From the NCBI RefSeq assembly GCF_900142475.1, contig NZ_FRAY01000007.1:62001-126000 (forward strand): a stretch of DNA of 64,000 bases. Reading direction: 5' to 3'. The first letter of the stretch is position 1. Every line of letters begins with the position of its first letter. The notes below the pieces were generated by a model. The model worked only from the letters and a program-made list of their open reading frames with translations, ran no database searches and was not told the origin of the DNA. Made by a program: the position numbers and the translations under genes. The DNA is from Fibrobacter sp. UWH4. Lineage in GTDB: Bacteria > Fibrobacterota > Fibrobacteria > Fibrobacterales > Fibrobacteraceae. Shown here piece after piece: positions 16,638 to 25,294 of the stretch.

Positions 16638-17658
16638 TATAACAAATCCTCTCATAATCATCTTTTATGTGCAATACGTCTTGTTTTAAATCATCAAATG
16701 GTTTATCCTTCCACTCATTATAACATCTCAAAGCAATTCTTGAAGGAAGAGACTTATTAAAACCATTTTGTTCACTTTTGAAAATAAGATTAAACTCACA
16801 ATAGCACTGTTTTAAGGGTATACCCAAAATAAATGACATTTTTTCCAACGCTCCTGAAATAGTTCCAAAATTCATTGCTTCGACAGCCCGCTTTTTGAAT
16901 TTTGAAAGAAAAAAAACCACTAGAGAAACGTTCCGATTACTAAGCGCAGTATTTGCATATCTAAATTTATTTTTTTTGCTTAGCCAATCTTTCAACGGCA
17001 CATAAGTGTTGTTATTGAGGCCATGATATCCAACATATAAAACATCTTCATTAGATTCAATACCACACATACTTTTATCCCAAATAAACGGATATAAACC
17101 AACATATTCATTTTCGTTAAAATTGCCCATTTTTTCATTCCGATTACTCATTACCAAAAATGCAAGATGTCCCCTTAAGCTTTTGGAATCCCCTAAGCCC
17201 AACTCCCAATTACACCATTTTGACATAAAAGATTTTTTTGTACCAACAAAAATAAACCTATCAGCACTTTTTATTTTTTTTATTAATTTATCAGCCGTAT
17301 CTGCATTCGTCGCTGAAGGCATTAAAGGATCGAATGCGTCTATATAAACATTTACATTATACGCTTTCTTCAAAAAACGCGCTACAGAGTATGCATATTT
17401 AAGGTCTTCATGAGCATGAGACAAAAAAACAGTTACATTTGACTCATTATAATCATTATTTAAGTCGTCATTTATTTTTTCATAAAATTTCAATTTTTCT
17501 TCGTCTTTGATTCTTCTGTCACCATATTTTCGAACACCGAATTTAATGTCTTGCATTCTTTTATTTTGAGATTCGACATAACATTTATAAACATCATTAA
17601 GAGAATCAATTTTCAAATCAAAAATTTCGTTTAAATGGACATCATTATTCAAGCACAT
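16618..17658 (-). CDS. TIR-domain protein of the Thoeris operon (ThsB-like, with C-terminal extension)
   Basis: 346 residues. The TIR core spans about 75-165: VTVFLSHAHED, VNVYIDAFDPLM, a helix, SADRFIFVGTKKSFMSKW and CNWELGLGD, where E152 sits at the catalytic Glu position. Residues ~75 to the left and ~170 to the right are unique. In Thoeris, TIR proteins turn NAD into a cyclic signal when phage is sensed. It starts 17 bases after the SIR2-SLOG gene stop. The DNA is much more AT-rich than the flanking housekeeping genes, which suggests horizontal transfer. Confidence 0.85.
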   Translation of the reverse strand: MCLNNDVHLNEIFDLKIDSLNDVYKCYVESQNKRMQDIKFGVRKYGDRRIKDEEKLKFYEKINDDLNNDYNESNVTVFLSHAHEDLKYAYSVARFLKKAYNVNVYIDAFDPLMPSATNADTADKLIKKIKSADRFIFVGTKKSFMSKWCNWELGLGDSKSLRGHLAFLVMSNRNEKMGNFNENEYVGLYPFIWDKSMCGIESNEDVLYVGYHGLNNNTYVPLKDWLSKKNKFRYANTALSNRNVSLVVFFLSKFKKRAVEAMNFGTISGALEKMSFILGIPLKQCYCEFNLIFKSEQNGFNKSLPSRIALRCYNEWKDKPFDDLKQDVLHIKDDYERICYNDLSRS

Positions 17659-17675
17659 AGTAGACTTTTCTATAA

Positions 17676-19139
17676 TTACCCTTTATAAGATTGAACATCA
17701 TTAACTATTTCAAGTACGCAATCAACCAATTCTGCTTTATTCTTCACATAATCTAACTCTCCTAATTTTTTTAATTTAGTCTTCAAAAAATCTGAATTGT
17801 AGCCAAATTCTTCCATTTCTTTGCAGATTTCATTCCAAATGACGTTCGTCATTCCACCTGTTGATCCAATTGGTATTATAAAGAGTCCTTTTTGATGAGC
17901 TATGTCAAATTCTTTTTTTACTCCATCCGCATTAACAACTTCCTTCTTTTCATTTATTTTTCGTCCAAAAAGAACTATTTGTATACCAGACTCATCACAC
18001 ATTTCTTCTCTATAAGATTTCCAAAGGCGTTCTTTTTCCGCCATGTTTGCAATATTACGAGGAAACGGGTGCATTATAAGGTATTTTGAACTAGATGATG
18101 CTGAATATTTTTCATATGCAGTCCGTAAACACGCGGTAATAACAGCACTACCTACTCCAAGACCATAGCCTGATACAATCTGATTTTCTTTTCCTACCAA
18201 AGATGACGTCAAATCACTTATAAAAGAGTCGATATCATTTGTACGTTTTTTATAATCATCATCAGACTCATCAATTTCCCGACAATATGATCCTGAAATG
18301 AATATACGATTTCTTTTGGCATATTTAGAAAGATCTCGCAACAATTGAGGTATTTCCTTAAAATCATTAATTTCTATAGATGTAATATTGTAATTTTTTT
18401 TCAAATCTTCTTTAAACAACTCATATTCTACTTCTCGATCTTTTTTATCTTGCGTACAAATAATCCAGAAATGTTCCGGCATGTTATCTTTTGTTAAAGA
18501 ATGTCTTAACTCTGCTAAAATATATTTAACATCAGGATCTTTAAAACTAAATCCTGCAAAAATAAAAGTTTTTCTTATAAGAGCTGTTTTTAAAGCGTAT
18601 ATAAAATTTTTTTTATTTTCAAAAAAATCTTCATAATCGGAACTTGTAATCACACAATTTTCGGGATCACAATAATCCCCATGAACTTTATATATAGGAA
18701 TAGCGCCCTTTTTCTCTTTTTCCAATAAATCCTTATTATTCACAATTACACATGGCTCTTTTTTATTTTCACGCAACGCATTTTCTATCATCGGATCATA
18801 ATTTGTTGTCCAAATTTCGGACACATCTAACTTGGCTAATTCTTTCTGATTATCAGAAATTACCCCTTTTGAAAAGCCCTCTCTTATAGCCTCATTTATT
18901 TTTTTTCTCCCTTCAGGCTGATTTGCCACAAATTGAGCAAATTGTATAAGATCTTCATTTCCTATATAATTACCATCTTTATCTTTTTTGAGCTTTAAAT
19001 TCAAAGGGGAAATTAAGGGTTCAATCAAACCATTCCAATCAACCAACTTACATGGAACAGAAAAACCAGCCCCAATGTAAAACGCCAATTCGCCTGATTG
19101 AAGTCGATTTACAAGTTTATTAAAAATTGTTGGTTCCAT
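17676..19139 (-). CDS. thsA: Thoeris effector ThsA: SIR2 NADase with C-terminal SLOG domain
   Basis: 487 residues. The SIR2 domain (about 1-270) shows FYIGAGFSV (20-28), TTNYDPMIE (111-119) and KVHGD with H153, the catalytic His. The C-terminal SLOG domain (about 275-485) starts RIFISGSYCRE and includes SGYGLGVGSAVI. This order is diagnostic of ThsA, whose SLOG binds the TIR-made cyclic ADP-ribose isomer and releases SIR2 to destroy cellular NAD, stopping the infected cell. It is the only such effector in the operon and is flanked by TIR genes on both sides with gaps of about 20 bases. All motifs needed for activity are visible. Confidence 0.92.
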   Translation of the reverse strand: MEPTIFNKLVNRLQSGELAFYIGAGFSVPCKLVDWNGLIEPLISPLNLKLKKDKDGNYIGNEDLIQFAQFVANQPEGRKKINEAIREGFSKGVISDNQKELAKLDVSEIWTTNYDPMIENALRENKKEPCVIVNNKDLLEKEKKGAIPIYKVHGDYCDPENCVITSSDYEDFFENKKNFIYALKTALIRKTFIFAGFSFKDPDVKYILAELRHSLTKDNMPEHFWIICTQDKKDREVEYELFKEDLKKNYNITSIEINDFKEIPQLLRDLSKYAKRNRIFISGSYCREIDESDDDYKKRTNDIDSFISDLTSSLVGKENQIVSGYGLGVGSAVITACLRTAYEKYSASSSSKYLIMHPFPRNIANMAEKERLWKSYREEMCDESGIQIVLFGRKINEKKEVVNADGVKKEFDIAHQKGLFIIPIGSTGGMTNVIWNEICKEMEEFGYNSDFLKTKLKKLGELDYVKNKAELVDCVLEIVNDVQSYKG

Positions 19140-19159
19140 AACAGACTTCTCCTATTTTT

Positions 19160-19777
19160 TCATTCATCATCTTTGTGTAAACAAGGAAGTTTTCCATCAA
19201 GCCATGCTTTAAATTTAACATAACAAGCCTCGTTATCATTTACCCATAGAGTCAACTCATCTGAACCCTTTTTTGGATTTTCAGATATGTAAGGATAAAT
19301 CCCTAAATATTCTTGTCCTTGATAAACATCAGAACTAGACGTTCCTCTTATTAAAGGACAAATAGCAACTCTTCCCTTTAACCCATCCATTAGTCCTAAT
19401 TCCCATGGCATCCATTTAGAACTTGGAGCGTTTTCGGAGGTTACATAAAAAAGACATTTGCAATTTTTCATCCGGTTTTTAATAACATTTGCAGTTTCTT
19501 TTGTCACGCTAGTACGATCTAATGTATTATCTTCAATCCAGTCAACATATATTTCATAACCATATTGCTTTTTCAAATATTTTACCAATCCCGCAACAGC
19601 TATTCGATCCTTATAGCTATGAGACAGAAAAATATCATACTTTTTTAAATCATCAAACTGAGAAAAACAATACATCTCAGAATTGAGTCTAACAGATTCT
19701 TGTGCAGCACTTTCAACAATTGTACCGCGACTTTCACGTGCAATTTTTTCAAAACGATTAATATTAAATAAAGCCAT
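19160..19777 (-). CDS. TIR-domain protein of the Thoeris operon (ThsB-like)
   Basis: 205 residues. A ~45-residue N-terminal tail leads into a TIR core: YDIFLSHSYKDR, YEIYVDWIEDNTLDR, an internal helix, CKCLFYVTSENAPSSKW and MPWELGLMDG with E126 at the catalytic position. It ends soon after the TIR fold, unlike the longer TIR at 16618-17658, although both share SHxxxD and WELG signatures. It lies 3 bases after the preceding TIR gene and 20 bases before thsA. Likely role: one of several phage sensors that make the ThsA-activating signal. Confidence 0.88.
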   Translation of the reverse strand: MALFNINRFEKIARESRGTIVESAAQESVRLNSEMYCFSQFDDLKKYDIFLSHSYKDRIAVAGLVKYLKKQYGYEIYVDWIEDNTLDRTSVTKETANVIKNRMKNCKCLFYVTSENAPSSKWMPWELGLMDGLKGRVAICPLIRGTSSSDVYQGQEYLGIYPYISENPKKGSDELTLWVNDNEACYVKFKAWLDGKLPCLHKDDE

Positions 19778-19780
19778 TCT

Positions 19781-20278
19781 TTAACCTCTCACCTTAATTG
19801 CTTTTTCAACCCAATCTTCTAAATGTTCTGCAATGTCATTGTATGCATCGTTAGGATTTGGATTATAACATGGTACCACAGAAGATAATGGATTACCATT
19901 TTCAAAGAATATTTTATCAAAGGGATTATCACCCATATTAGAAAACCCCATATAACCATATCGACAAAGCAAAGGATCTTTTATACGATGGATGTATATT
20001 CCAAAAACACCCATTCCCTTATTCCATGCTCGTCGAATTTCGTAGTCAACCCAAGGTCTTTCCGAGGTATGTTCCCCCACAAGGACAATCAAACACGAGC
20101 GATACTGCATATTGGCATCAATCCAGCGACGAATGGCCTCGTCTCCACCTTTCTTTACTTCTTCCCAATCATTATCAGATACAGCCGTATTTCCTTCAAT
20201 AGCCCCAATATTACGAATTTGAGCAACTCGACGAGAATCTTGCTTATAGTGGAAACTATAAAAGACTTGACGTTTCAT
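19781..20278 (-). CDS. thsB: ThsB, canonical MTH538-type TIR protein
   Basis: 165 residues. It begins MKRQVFYSFHYKQDSRRVAQIRNIG, the hallmark of the DUF1863/MTH538 TIR-like family to which classical ThsB belongs. Further features are IDANMQYRSCLIVLVGEHTSERPWVDYEI in outline, with E80 at the probable catalytic position, and IYIHRIKD. It differs in class from the other three TIR proteins here. Gap to the next gene is 3 bases. This is the best match to the ThsB of described Thoeris systems. Confidence 0.9.
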   Translation of the reverse strand: MKRQVFYSFHYKQDSRRVAQIRNIGAIEGNTAVSDNDWEEVKKGGDEAIRRWIDANMQYRSCLIVLVGEHTSERPWVDYEIRRAWNKGMGVFGIYIHRIKDPLLCRYGYMGFSNMGDNPFDKIFFENGNPLSSVVPCYNPNPNDAYNDIAEHLEDWVEKAIKVRG

Positions 20279-20295
20279 ACTTTACCACCCTATTT

Positions 20296-21147
20296 TTAAT
20301 AGTTTTTATAAAGCCAATTCAAAGCTTTTTCCCATTTCGTTTTTGCGATAGCCATTTCTTCTCCATAACCTTCACAAAGCATACCCGCACATTTCATTAT
20401 ACGCTTCAACCTATCCGAATAAGGATTCATGAAATTTGATTGCCAATTTTCAAGATCATCCTTTACAAGAGAAATAGGTCTTTTGTATGGTATTGGGTAA
20501 AATATTTTTAGACTTTCATCACAACGTTTTGAAAACATTCCTGCGTGTACTTTCGCTATCTCTTGGGGCAAAGATTTCCTGTTTCGGTTTTCTCTTATCG
20601 TATCAACAGTTGCCAATTCATGAAAGATCCAAGGCGAAAATGTCCCCTTTTGCGTATCTTGAATGGATATAGATTCTGATGATTTTAAAAATATAAAGCA
20701 CTCTGAATAATCAATCATTTGAGTTAATGCGTGACTAAGCATCATATGAACATGAGCGGTACTATAATTTATTTTCTTATAATCATATTTTCCATATTCA
20801 TCCTTACTAAATTTTGCGTCTATTTTTTTTTGCAAATCAGCAATACAGCCCCACAAATCAGAATCAATAAACGCATTTAATTCGAAATTTCTCTTTAACC
20901 ATTGAGCAAATTTTCGCACATTTAATTTATTCTGGCCCGAATGAGATAAAAAAACGGGAAATTCAGCAGAAGGAAAGAATAAATCGCACAACTCTTTAGC
21001 GTTCAAAAATGCTTTTTTAGCACTAAGAATATTTTCTAACGTTTCTATAATCTTAGAGGTTTTAACATCATCATAAATAGACAATGATGATTCATTCTTA
21101 ATTAAAGGGGCAATATTTTCTAAATCCAATACATATGCTCTAAACAT
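20296..21147 (-). CDS. divergent TIR-domain protein, first gene of the Thoeris group
   Basis: 283 residues. After ~60 residues of unique N-terminus, a TIR-like core is visible: FPVFLSHSGQNKLNVRKFAQWLK (outline), NAFIDSDLWG, YSECFIFLKSSES and SPWIFHELAT with E177 at the catalytic position. An insert of ~45 residues separates the second strand from the third. About 100 residues follow the TIR. It starts 18 bases after the restriction-modification gene stop and ends 17 bases before thsB, so no separate promoter is apparent. The family is clear from motifs, but it is the most divergent of the four. Confidence 0.78.
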   Translation of the reverse strand: MFRAYVLDLENIAPLIKNESSLSIYDDVKTSKIIETLENILSAKKAFLNAKELCDLFFPSAEFPVFLSHSGQNKLNVRKFAQWLKRNFELNAFIDSDLWGCIADLQKKIDAKFSKDEYGKYDYKKINYSTAHVHMMLSHALTQMIDYSECFIFLKSSESISIQDTQKGTFSPWIFHELATVDTIRENRNRKSLPQEIAKVHAGMFSKRCDESLKIFYPIPYKRPISLVKDDLENWQSNFMNPYSDRLKRIMKCAGMLCEGYGEEMAIAKTKWEKALNWLYKNY

Positions 21148-21165
21148 AAAACATCTCCATTTATA

Positions 21166-24100
21166 TTATCTTTTCTCCACGGCTTCGATTTCTGCGGTAT
21201 CGGCAATGTCGTAGAGTTGATAGACGATTTCGTTCACGCGTTTTTCTAATTCCGTTGTGTCTTCACCGTTTTTCTTGGCGAAAATGATTTGGTCGGCGAG
21301 GGTGGCGAGTTGCTGCAGGAGTTCCGTGTTGTTTAGGGGGATGCGGAGGTTTTCGAAGTAGGCTTTGCGGATTTCACGGGTGCCGCCCATGAGTTCGGGG
21401 CAGTTGTACCATATCCAGAGTTTGACGAGGTTCGAGTTAAAGATTGCAAGAAGGGCTTTCAGTAAGTTATAGCCACTAGGAGAGGAGATTCCCGCCTTCG
21501 CGGGAATGACATCGCCGGATGTTTCTGCACTGGATTGCTTCGCTTCGTTCGCAATGACGTTTTCCGTTCCCTTTGGCAAATTCTGCGAATTGTCCTTTTC
21601 TGTAATGATAAAAGATTTGTCGTTGCCGAAAGAGCCGGTTTCGTCATAGGTGAACGGGAATACCGAAGTCATATTCGGGTACATGATTTTTGGTTTGGCA
21701 AATTCTTTATAATAATCAGCAGCCCAACGCTGTAATGCATACCATTCGTAGCGAATGCCTGTTTCGGCCTTGTTTCGTGCTGAGAGTTTTTCTTTGTAAC
21801 TCAGCAGATGTTTGTAAACAGCGGGATATTCCCTTTCAAATTCAGTCTCGGCCTCTTTGGAACACCCGACAATGTTCGGATTCAAATGTAACGGGAAATG
21901 CCACGGAACGAATAATATATATTGATCTTCCTTTTCCGTCCTCCAAGCATCAATATCTCGCCCACGTAATAACGGCTTTATTATTTCAGCACTTTTCGCA
22001 TCTTCAGAAATTAATTTCTCTCTTGTTTTGCCATCAATAAAGAAAGCATCATTATAACCTGTCTTTAAGCCGTAATTAATTGTAATCGGCATATCTTTCA
22101 GAGCCGTGCCGACGTTCATTTTCTGCAATACGGAATCGTGGAGTTTGTTGCGGATGCTCCATTCGCTTGCTCCGAAATTTTCTGTCGAGAACTCGAATGT
22201 CGCAGCCTTGACTTCTTTTTCGAATTCGCCGTGATAGATCTTGCTGTTCAGTGAGCACGCCAAAACGGGCATCTTGTCGCCGGACTTTTGCGATACGAAT
22301 ATGCACACGTAAATGGTCGCATCGGCAAAGAACTGAACATCGCCAAAGTTGAGAATTTTCTTGAGCGAGGTCTGGCTCATGAATCGCCGCAGTTCCTTGC
22401 CGTAATCCACGAGCATCCACTTGTTCGGCATGATGAACGAGAAATATCCGTTCTTTTTCAGCAGGCTGTAGGCGCGTTCCACAAAAAGGCAATAAAGGTC
22501 TGCAGACTTGTTATAGCAACTGTAATCGCGTTTGCTGTAGACGTCGCTCATTTCGCCTATGCTCTGGAGCTGCACATACGGCGGGTTTCCAATAATTGCA
22601 TCAAAGCCAACAAAGCGACCTTTTTCGTCCAAAACTTCTGGAAATTCGAACATCCATTCGAGCGAGTTGGAAAAATCGATGGTATTACCCGCAGAACCCT
22701 TGTATTCGTCAAACATTTCAATCTGTCCGTCTTCAACCATTCGGCTCTTGAGCGACGCAATCTTGTGCCGGAGCATCATCTTGGAACTCTGCGACTTGCC
22801 CGTTTTGTATTCCTGCACAAGCTGTCTGTATTCAATAAGGCTATTCTTGAGGCTGTCCCGTTTGCGGTCGGCTCGTTCATCACGAGTAAGATAATCCGCA
22901 ATCAAGCGTCCGTTCTGCACGGGGTATTTGCTCAGCAGCGAATCGCCGACTTTGATATTGATGTCGATGTTCGGGAGTGTCTGAAGTTGTTTGTAGCCGC
23001 TTTCCTTGGTGTAGTAGGCGTTCTTCAAAAGTTCAATCCAAAGGCGCAAACGGCAGATATTCACGCTGTTGGGGTTCAAGTCAACACCGAAAAGGCATTT
23101 CTCGATAATGCGGCGTTTCTCGTTGAACAAGGCTTCTTGATACCGCTGGCTTTCTTCGTTGCCCGGTTTGTATTCAAACGGTTCGCCCTCGTCATCAACA
23201 ACAGAAAGTTCGTCGTTATCCACTTTCAAAATCAGGTCGCGACGTTTGATGCGTTTGCCGTCTGCATCGCATAGAATGTTCAATTCCGATTTGATTGCAA
23301 GCAGGCGATTAAGGGCCGACACCAAAAAATGCCCAGAGCCCACGGCGACATCGGCAACGCGGATGTCATCAACAATTTCATTCGCTTCTGAAATATCTTC
23401 AATCTTGTCCGAGACATCTTCCAAATTTTCGCATTTCCAGGACTTTTTCTCGTTGAACTTCTGCACTACCGTCCGTTCCAGCACATCGCGGGCCACGTAG
23501 TCGGTGATGAACCCAGGCGTAAAGAAACTGCCGTCTTTGTAGCCGTTGATTTTTTCGAAGATGAGTCCGAGAACCGACGCGTTGATGAGCGTCTTGCTCG
23601 TAGAGGTCACGCCGCCTTGGGCATCGCTTGCGAAGTTGTACGCATCGAGGAACTTGAAGATGTAATCCAGATTCGGGAGCGTGCCTTTTGCGCGTTTGCC
23701 GCGTTCGTCCTTCAAAACGGTCTTGTTGAAAATTTCAAGATCATTATCCAAGAGATTCCCAATCATCAGTTTCGATTCATCTTCCGTGGGTTCGAAAAGG
23801 GAGCTGTTCAGATAGGGAACATTCGGATATTTAGCTTTTACATCTGCGTCACGGTCATCAACCTTTTTCCCAAGAACTTTAAAAAAGAAAATATTGAGTT
23901 CATCAAAACCCTTAATTTTGTCCGAACTCATGAACCGGTAGGATGCATCACCCTTTTGATACATAAGGATCTGAGATTCCACCAACTTAAGAAATAATAG
24001 GCGGTTTATCCATGTGATACAGAGGCGAAGTGCGGTTTCTTCACATTTATTCGCATCGGATTCTTTGATTTCTAACTGATAAATAGCACTTTCAAGGAGG

Positions 24101-25035
24101 CTCGCCTTGTCGCGATTTGCGGGCTTCTTGCGTCGGATGACTTTCTTGCTGCCCTTGTCTTCTTTTACTTCTTCGAGGCCAATGATGTGCAAGAGTTCCG
24201 CATAAAAGTTGCGGTCGAGACTGTTGCTGTCGTTTGCGAAAGGCTTCGCGAGGAGGGTTTCCGGGGAGAGGAATTTGAAAAGAGGGAGGAGCTTTTTAGA
24301 TCCTTCGACTCCGCTTACGCTCCGCTCAGGATGACACGCTGGCGGAGATTGCTTCGCGGAGTTTATCCCGGACTTTGATCCGGGACTCGCAATGACGTTT
24401 TTGCAAGCATCTTCCAAATTAAAATGCACAACGTTGATGTCGCAGGAGGCGAGGAAATCGTCGATGGCGGGTTTCGCGATTTCGTTGTAGAAATCGGATG
24501 TCTTGTTGCCGCTCATCTGATTCGCCTTGAATTTCAGGAACTGATCGTATATCGGTTTCGTCTTGTTCCCAAAATAGCGGATAAAATCTTTAACGTCGAA
24601 GAAATACCATTCGTCAAAATTTGTGATGGCGAGCCACTTGATTTCGTGATTGCCCGAATGCACGTATTCCAGCATAAAGTAATAGACGAGTTCCTGCAAC
24701 GATTTTACGTTCGGATGCTCCGCCGAAAGCATTTCTGCCGCATTCGTCGGCGATTTCGCTTCGATAATCACCGCCGGCTTTGCACTTGCCGTATTGCCGT
24801 TAAAAACGCACAAGTCTATCGGGCGGTTGACCTGCACCGAATAATCGGGTTCAAAAATCTTGCGTAAAAAGTTCCAGATTTCGCCCTTGTGGTATTCTTC
24901 GTCCTGCGCCGGGTTCCGCTTGCTATAAAGATTCCTAAGCGAAAGCTTGAAATCCTCCATCTTTTCGACGGGGACAGGGAGCTTGAGAAACGCGGAATTG
25001 ACGGACTTTTTAGGCGAAATGAACTTGATTGACAT
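21166..25035 (-). CDS. type IIG-like restriction-modification enzyme (nuclease, N6-adenine methylase, specificity region)
   Basis: 1289 residues. N-terminal nuclease-like segment: IDLCVF...AVIIEAK (about 73-94), a D...ExK arrangement. The methylase core has motif I ADVAVGSGHF (about 560) and motif IV IIGNPPYVQ (about 815), as in Eco57I-type gamma-class adenine methylases. The C-terminal ~350 residues resemble the TaqI-like specificity region. Two insertions of palindromic repeat DNA are read through in frame: residues ~213-247 (including CHPERSVSGVEGSK and NSAKQSP) and ~1158-1185 (VIANEAKQS, VIPAKAGIS). Whether the enzyme stays active is unknown. The Thoeris genes follow 18 bases downstream. 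Confidence 0.85.
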   Translation of the reverse strand: MSIKFISPKKSVNSAFLKLPVPVEKMEDFKLSLRNLYSKRNPAQDEEYHKGEIWNFLRKIFEPDYSVQVNRPIDLCVFNGNTASAKPAVIIEAKSPTNAAEMLSAEHPNVKSLQELVYYFMLEYVHSGNHEIKWLAITNFDEWYFFDVKDFIRYFGNKTKPIYDQFLKFKANQMSGNKTSDFYNEIAKPAIDDFLASCDINVVHFNLEDACKNVIASPGSKSGINSAKQSPPACHPERSVSGVEGSKKLLPLFKFLSPETLLAKPFANDSNSLDRNFYAELLHIIGLEEVKEDKGSKKVIRRKKPANRDKASLLESAIYQLEIKESDANKCEETALRLCITWINRLLFLKLVESQILMYQKGDASYRFMSSDKIKGFDELNIFFFKVLGKKVDDRDADVKAKYPNVPYLNSSLFEPTEDESKLMIGNLLDNDLEIFNKTVLKDERGKRAKGTLPNLDYIFKFLDAYNFASDAQGGVTSTSKTLINASVLGLIFEKINGYKDGSFFTPGFITDYVARDVLERTVVQKFNEKKSWKCENLEDVSDKIEDISEANEIVDDIRVADVAVGSGHFLVSALNRLLAIKSELNILCDADGKRIKRRDLILKVDNDELSVVDDEGEPFEYKPGNEESQRYQEALFNEKRRIIEKCLFGVDLNPNSVNICRLRLWIELLKNAYYTKESGYKQLQTLPNIDINIKVGDSLLSKYPVQNGRLIADYLTRDERADRKRDSLKNSLIEYRQLVQEYKTGKSQSSKMMLRHKIASLKSRMVEDGQIEMFDEYKGSAGNTIDFSNSLEWMFEFPEVLDEKGRFVGFDAIIGNPPYVQLQSIGEMSDVYSKRDYSCYNKSADLYCLFVERAYSLLKKNGYFSFIMPNKWMLVDYGKELRRFMSQTSLKKILNFGDVQFFADATIYVCIFVSQKSGDKMPVLACSLNSKIYHGEFEKEVKAATFEFSTENFGASEWSIRNKLHDSVLQKMNVGTALKDMPITINYGLKTGYNDAFFIDGKTREKLISEDAKSAEIIKPLLRGRDIDAWRTEKEDQYILFVPWHFPLHLNPNIVGCSKEAETEFEREYPAVYKHLLSYKEKLSARNKAETGIRYEWYALQRWAADYYKEFAKPKIMYPNMTSVFPFTYDETGSFGNDKSFIITEKDNSQNLPKGTENVIANEAKQSSAETSGDVIPAKAGISSPSGYNLLKALLAIFNSNLVKLWIWYNCPELMGGTREIRKAYFENLRIPLNNTELLQQLATLADQIIFAKKNGEDTTELEKRVNEIVYQLYDIADTAEIEAVEKR
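21485..21559 (-). repeat. two palindromic elements inserted in frame in the restriction-modification gene
   Basis: The first element (21485-21512) has the 8-pair hairpin ATTCCCGC/GCGGGAAT and ends AATGACAT. The second (21530-21559) reads GGATTGCTTCG...GCAATGACG. On the coding strand they give the peptides VIPAKAGIS and VIANEAKQS, which break up a hydrophobic/charged domain. The same element types occur between genes elsewhere in the window. Confidence 0.9.
24298..24397 (-). repeat. palindromic elements, one nested in another, inserted in frame
   Basis: The first element (24298-24338) reads GATCCTTCGACTCCG...CTCAGGATGACAC and is decoded as CHPERSVSGVEGSK. The second (24345-24397) has GAGATTGCTTCG and CTCGCAATGAC as its ends but carries a further hairpin (TCCCGGA/TCCGGGA) in its loop. 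That is a different element inside the first. Together they add about 35 codons without breaking the frame. Confidence 0.88.
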
Positions 25036-25162
25036 ACAACGGAAATATACCCTTTTTTGAAGACAAAAGATGGCAATCCTAAGTTTTTTGAGGCAAATCC
25101 CGTTTTTTTGCAGTCGGGGCGTTGCGGGGTGTCCCCGCTAGAGGGGGTAGCGTATGCCACAG

Positions 25163-25190
25163 GGAGATCCCCGCCTGCGCGGGGATGACA
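25163..25190. repeat. intergenic copy of the palindromic element
   Basis: GGAGATCCCCGCCTGCGCGGGGATGACA forms an ATCCCCGC/GCGGGGAT hairpin and has the same ends as the in-frame element at 21485-21512. It lies in the 259-base space between the divergently placed restriction-modification gene and the antitoxin gene; the rest of that space holds GC-rich runs and the antitoxin promoter. Confidence 0.85.
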
Positions 25191-25243
25191 TGGGGCAGAA
25201 GCGAGGGGGAGACTTCCCCCTTCAAAAAAATCGCACAGGCCTA

Positions 25244-25272
25244 TTGACAATTTGTAGCCGATTGGCTACATT
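25244..25272 (+). promoter_or_regulatory. antitoxin promoter with palindromic operator
   Basis: TTGACA (25244-25249) and TACATT (25267-25272) are 17 bases apart. The spacer and the -10 box are covered by a perfect inverted repeat, TGTAGCC-GATT-GGCTACA (25253-25270). A dyad in this position fits autorepression by the helix-turn-helix antitoxin encoded 22 bases downstream. Confidence 0.8.
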
Positions 25273-25294
25273 GTGGGAGGACAGGAGTTGAACA

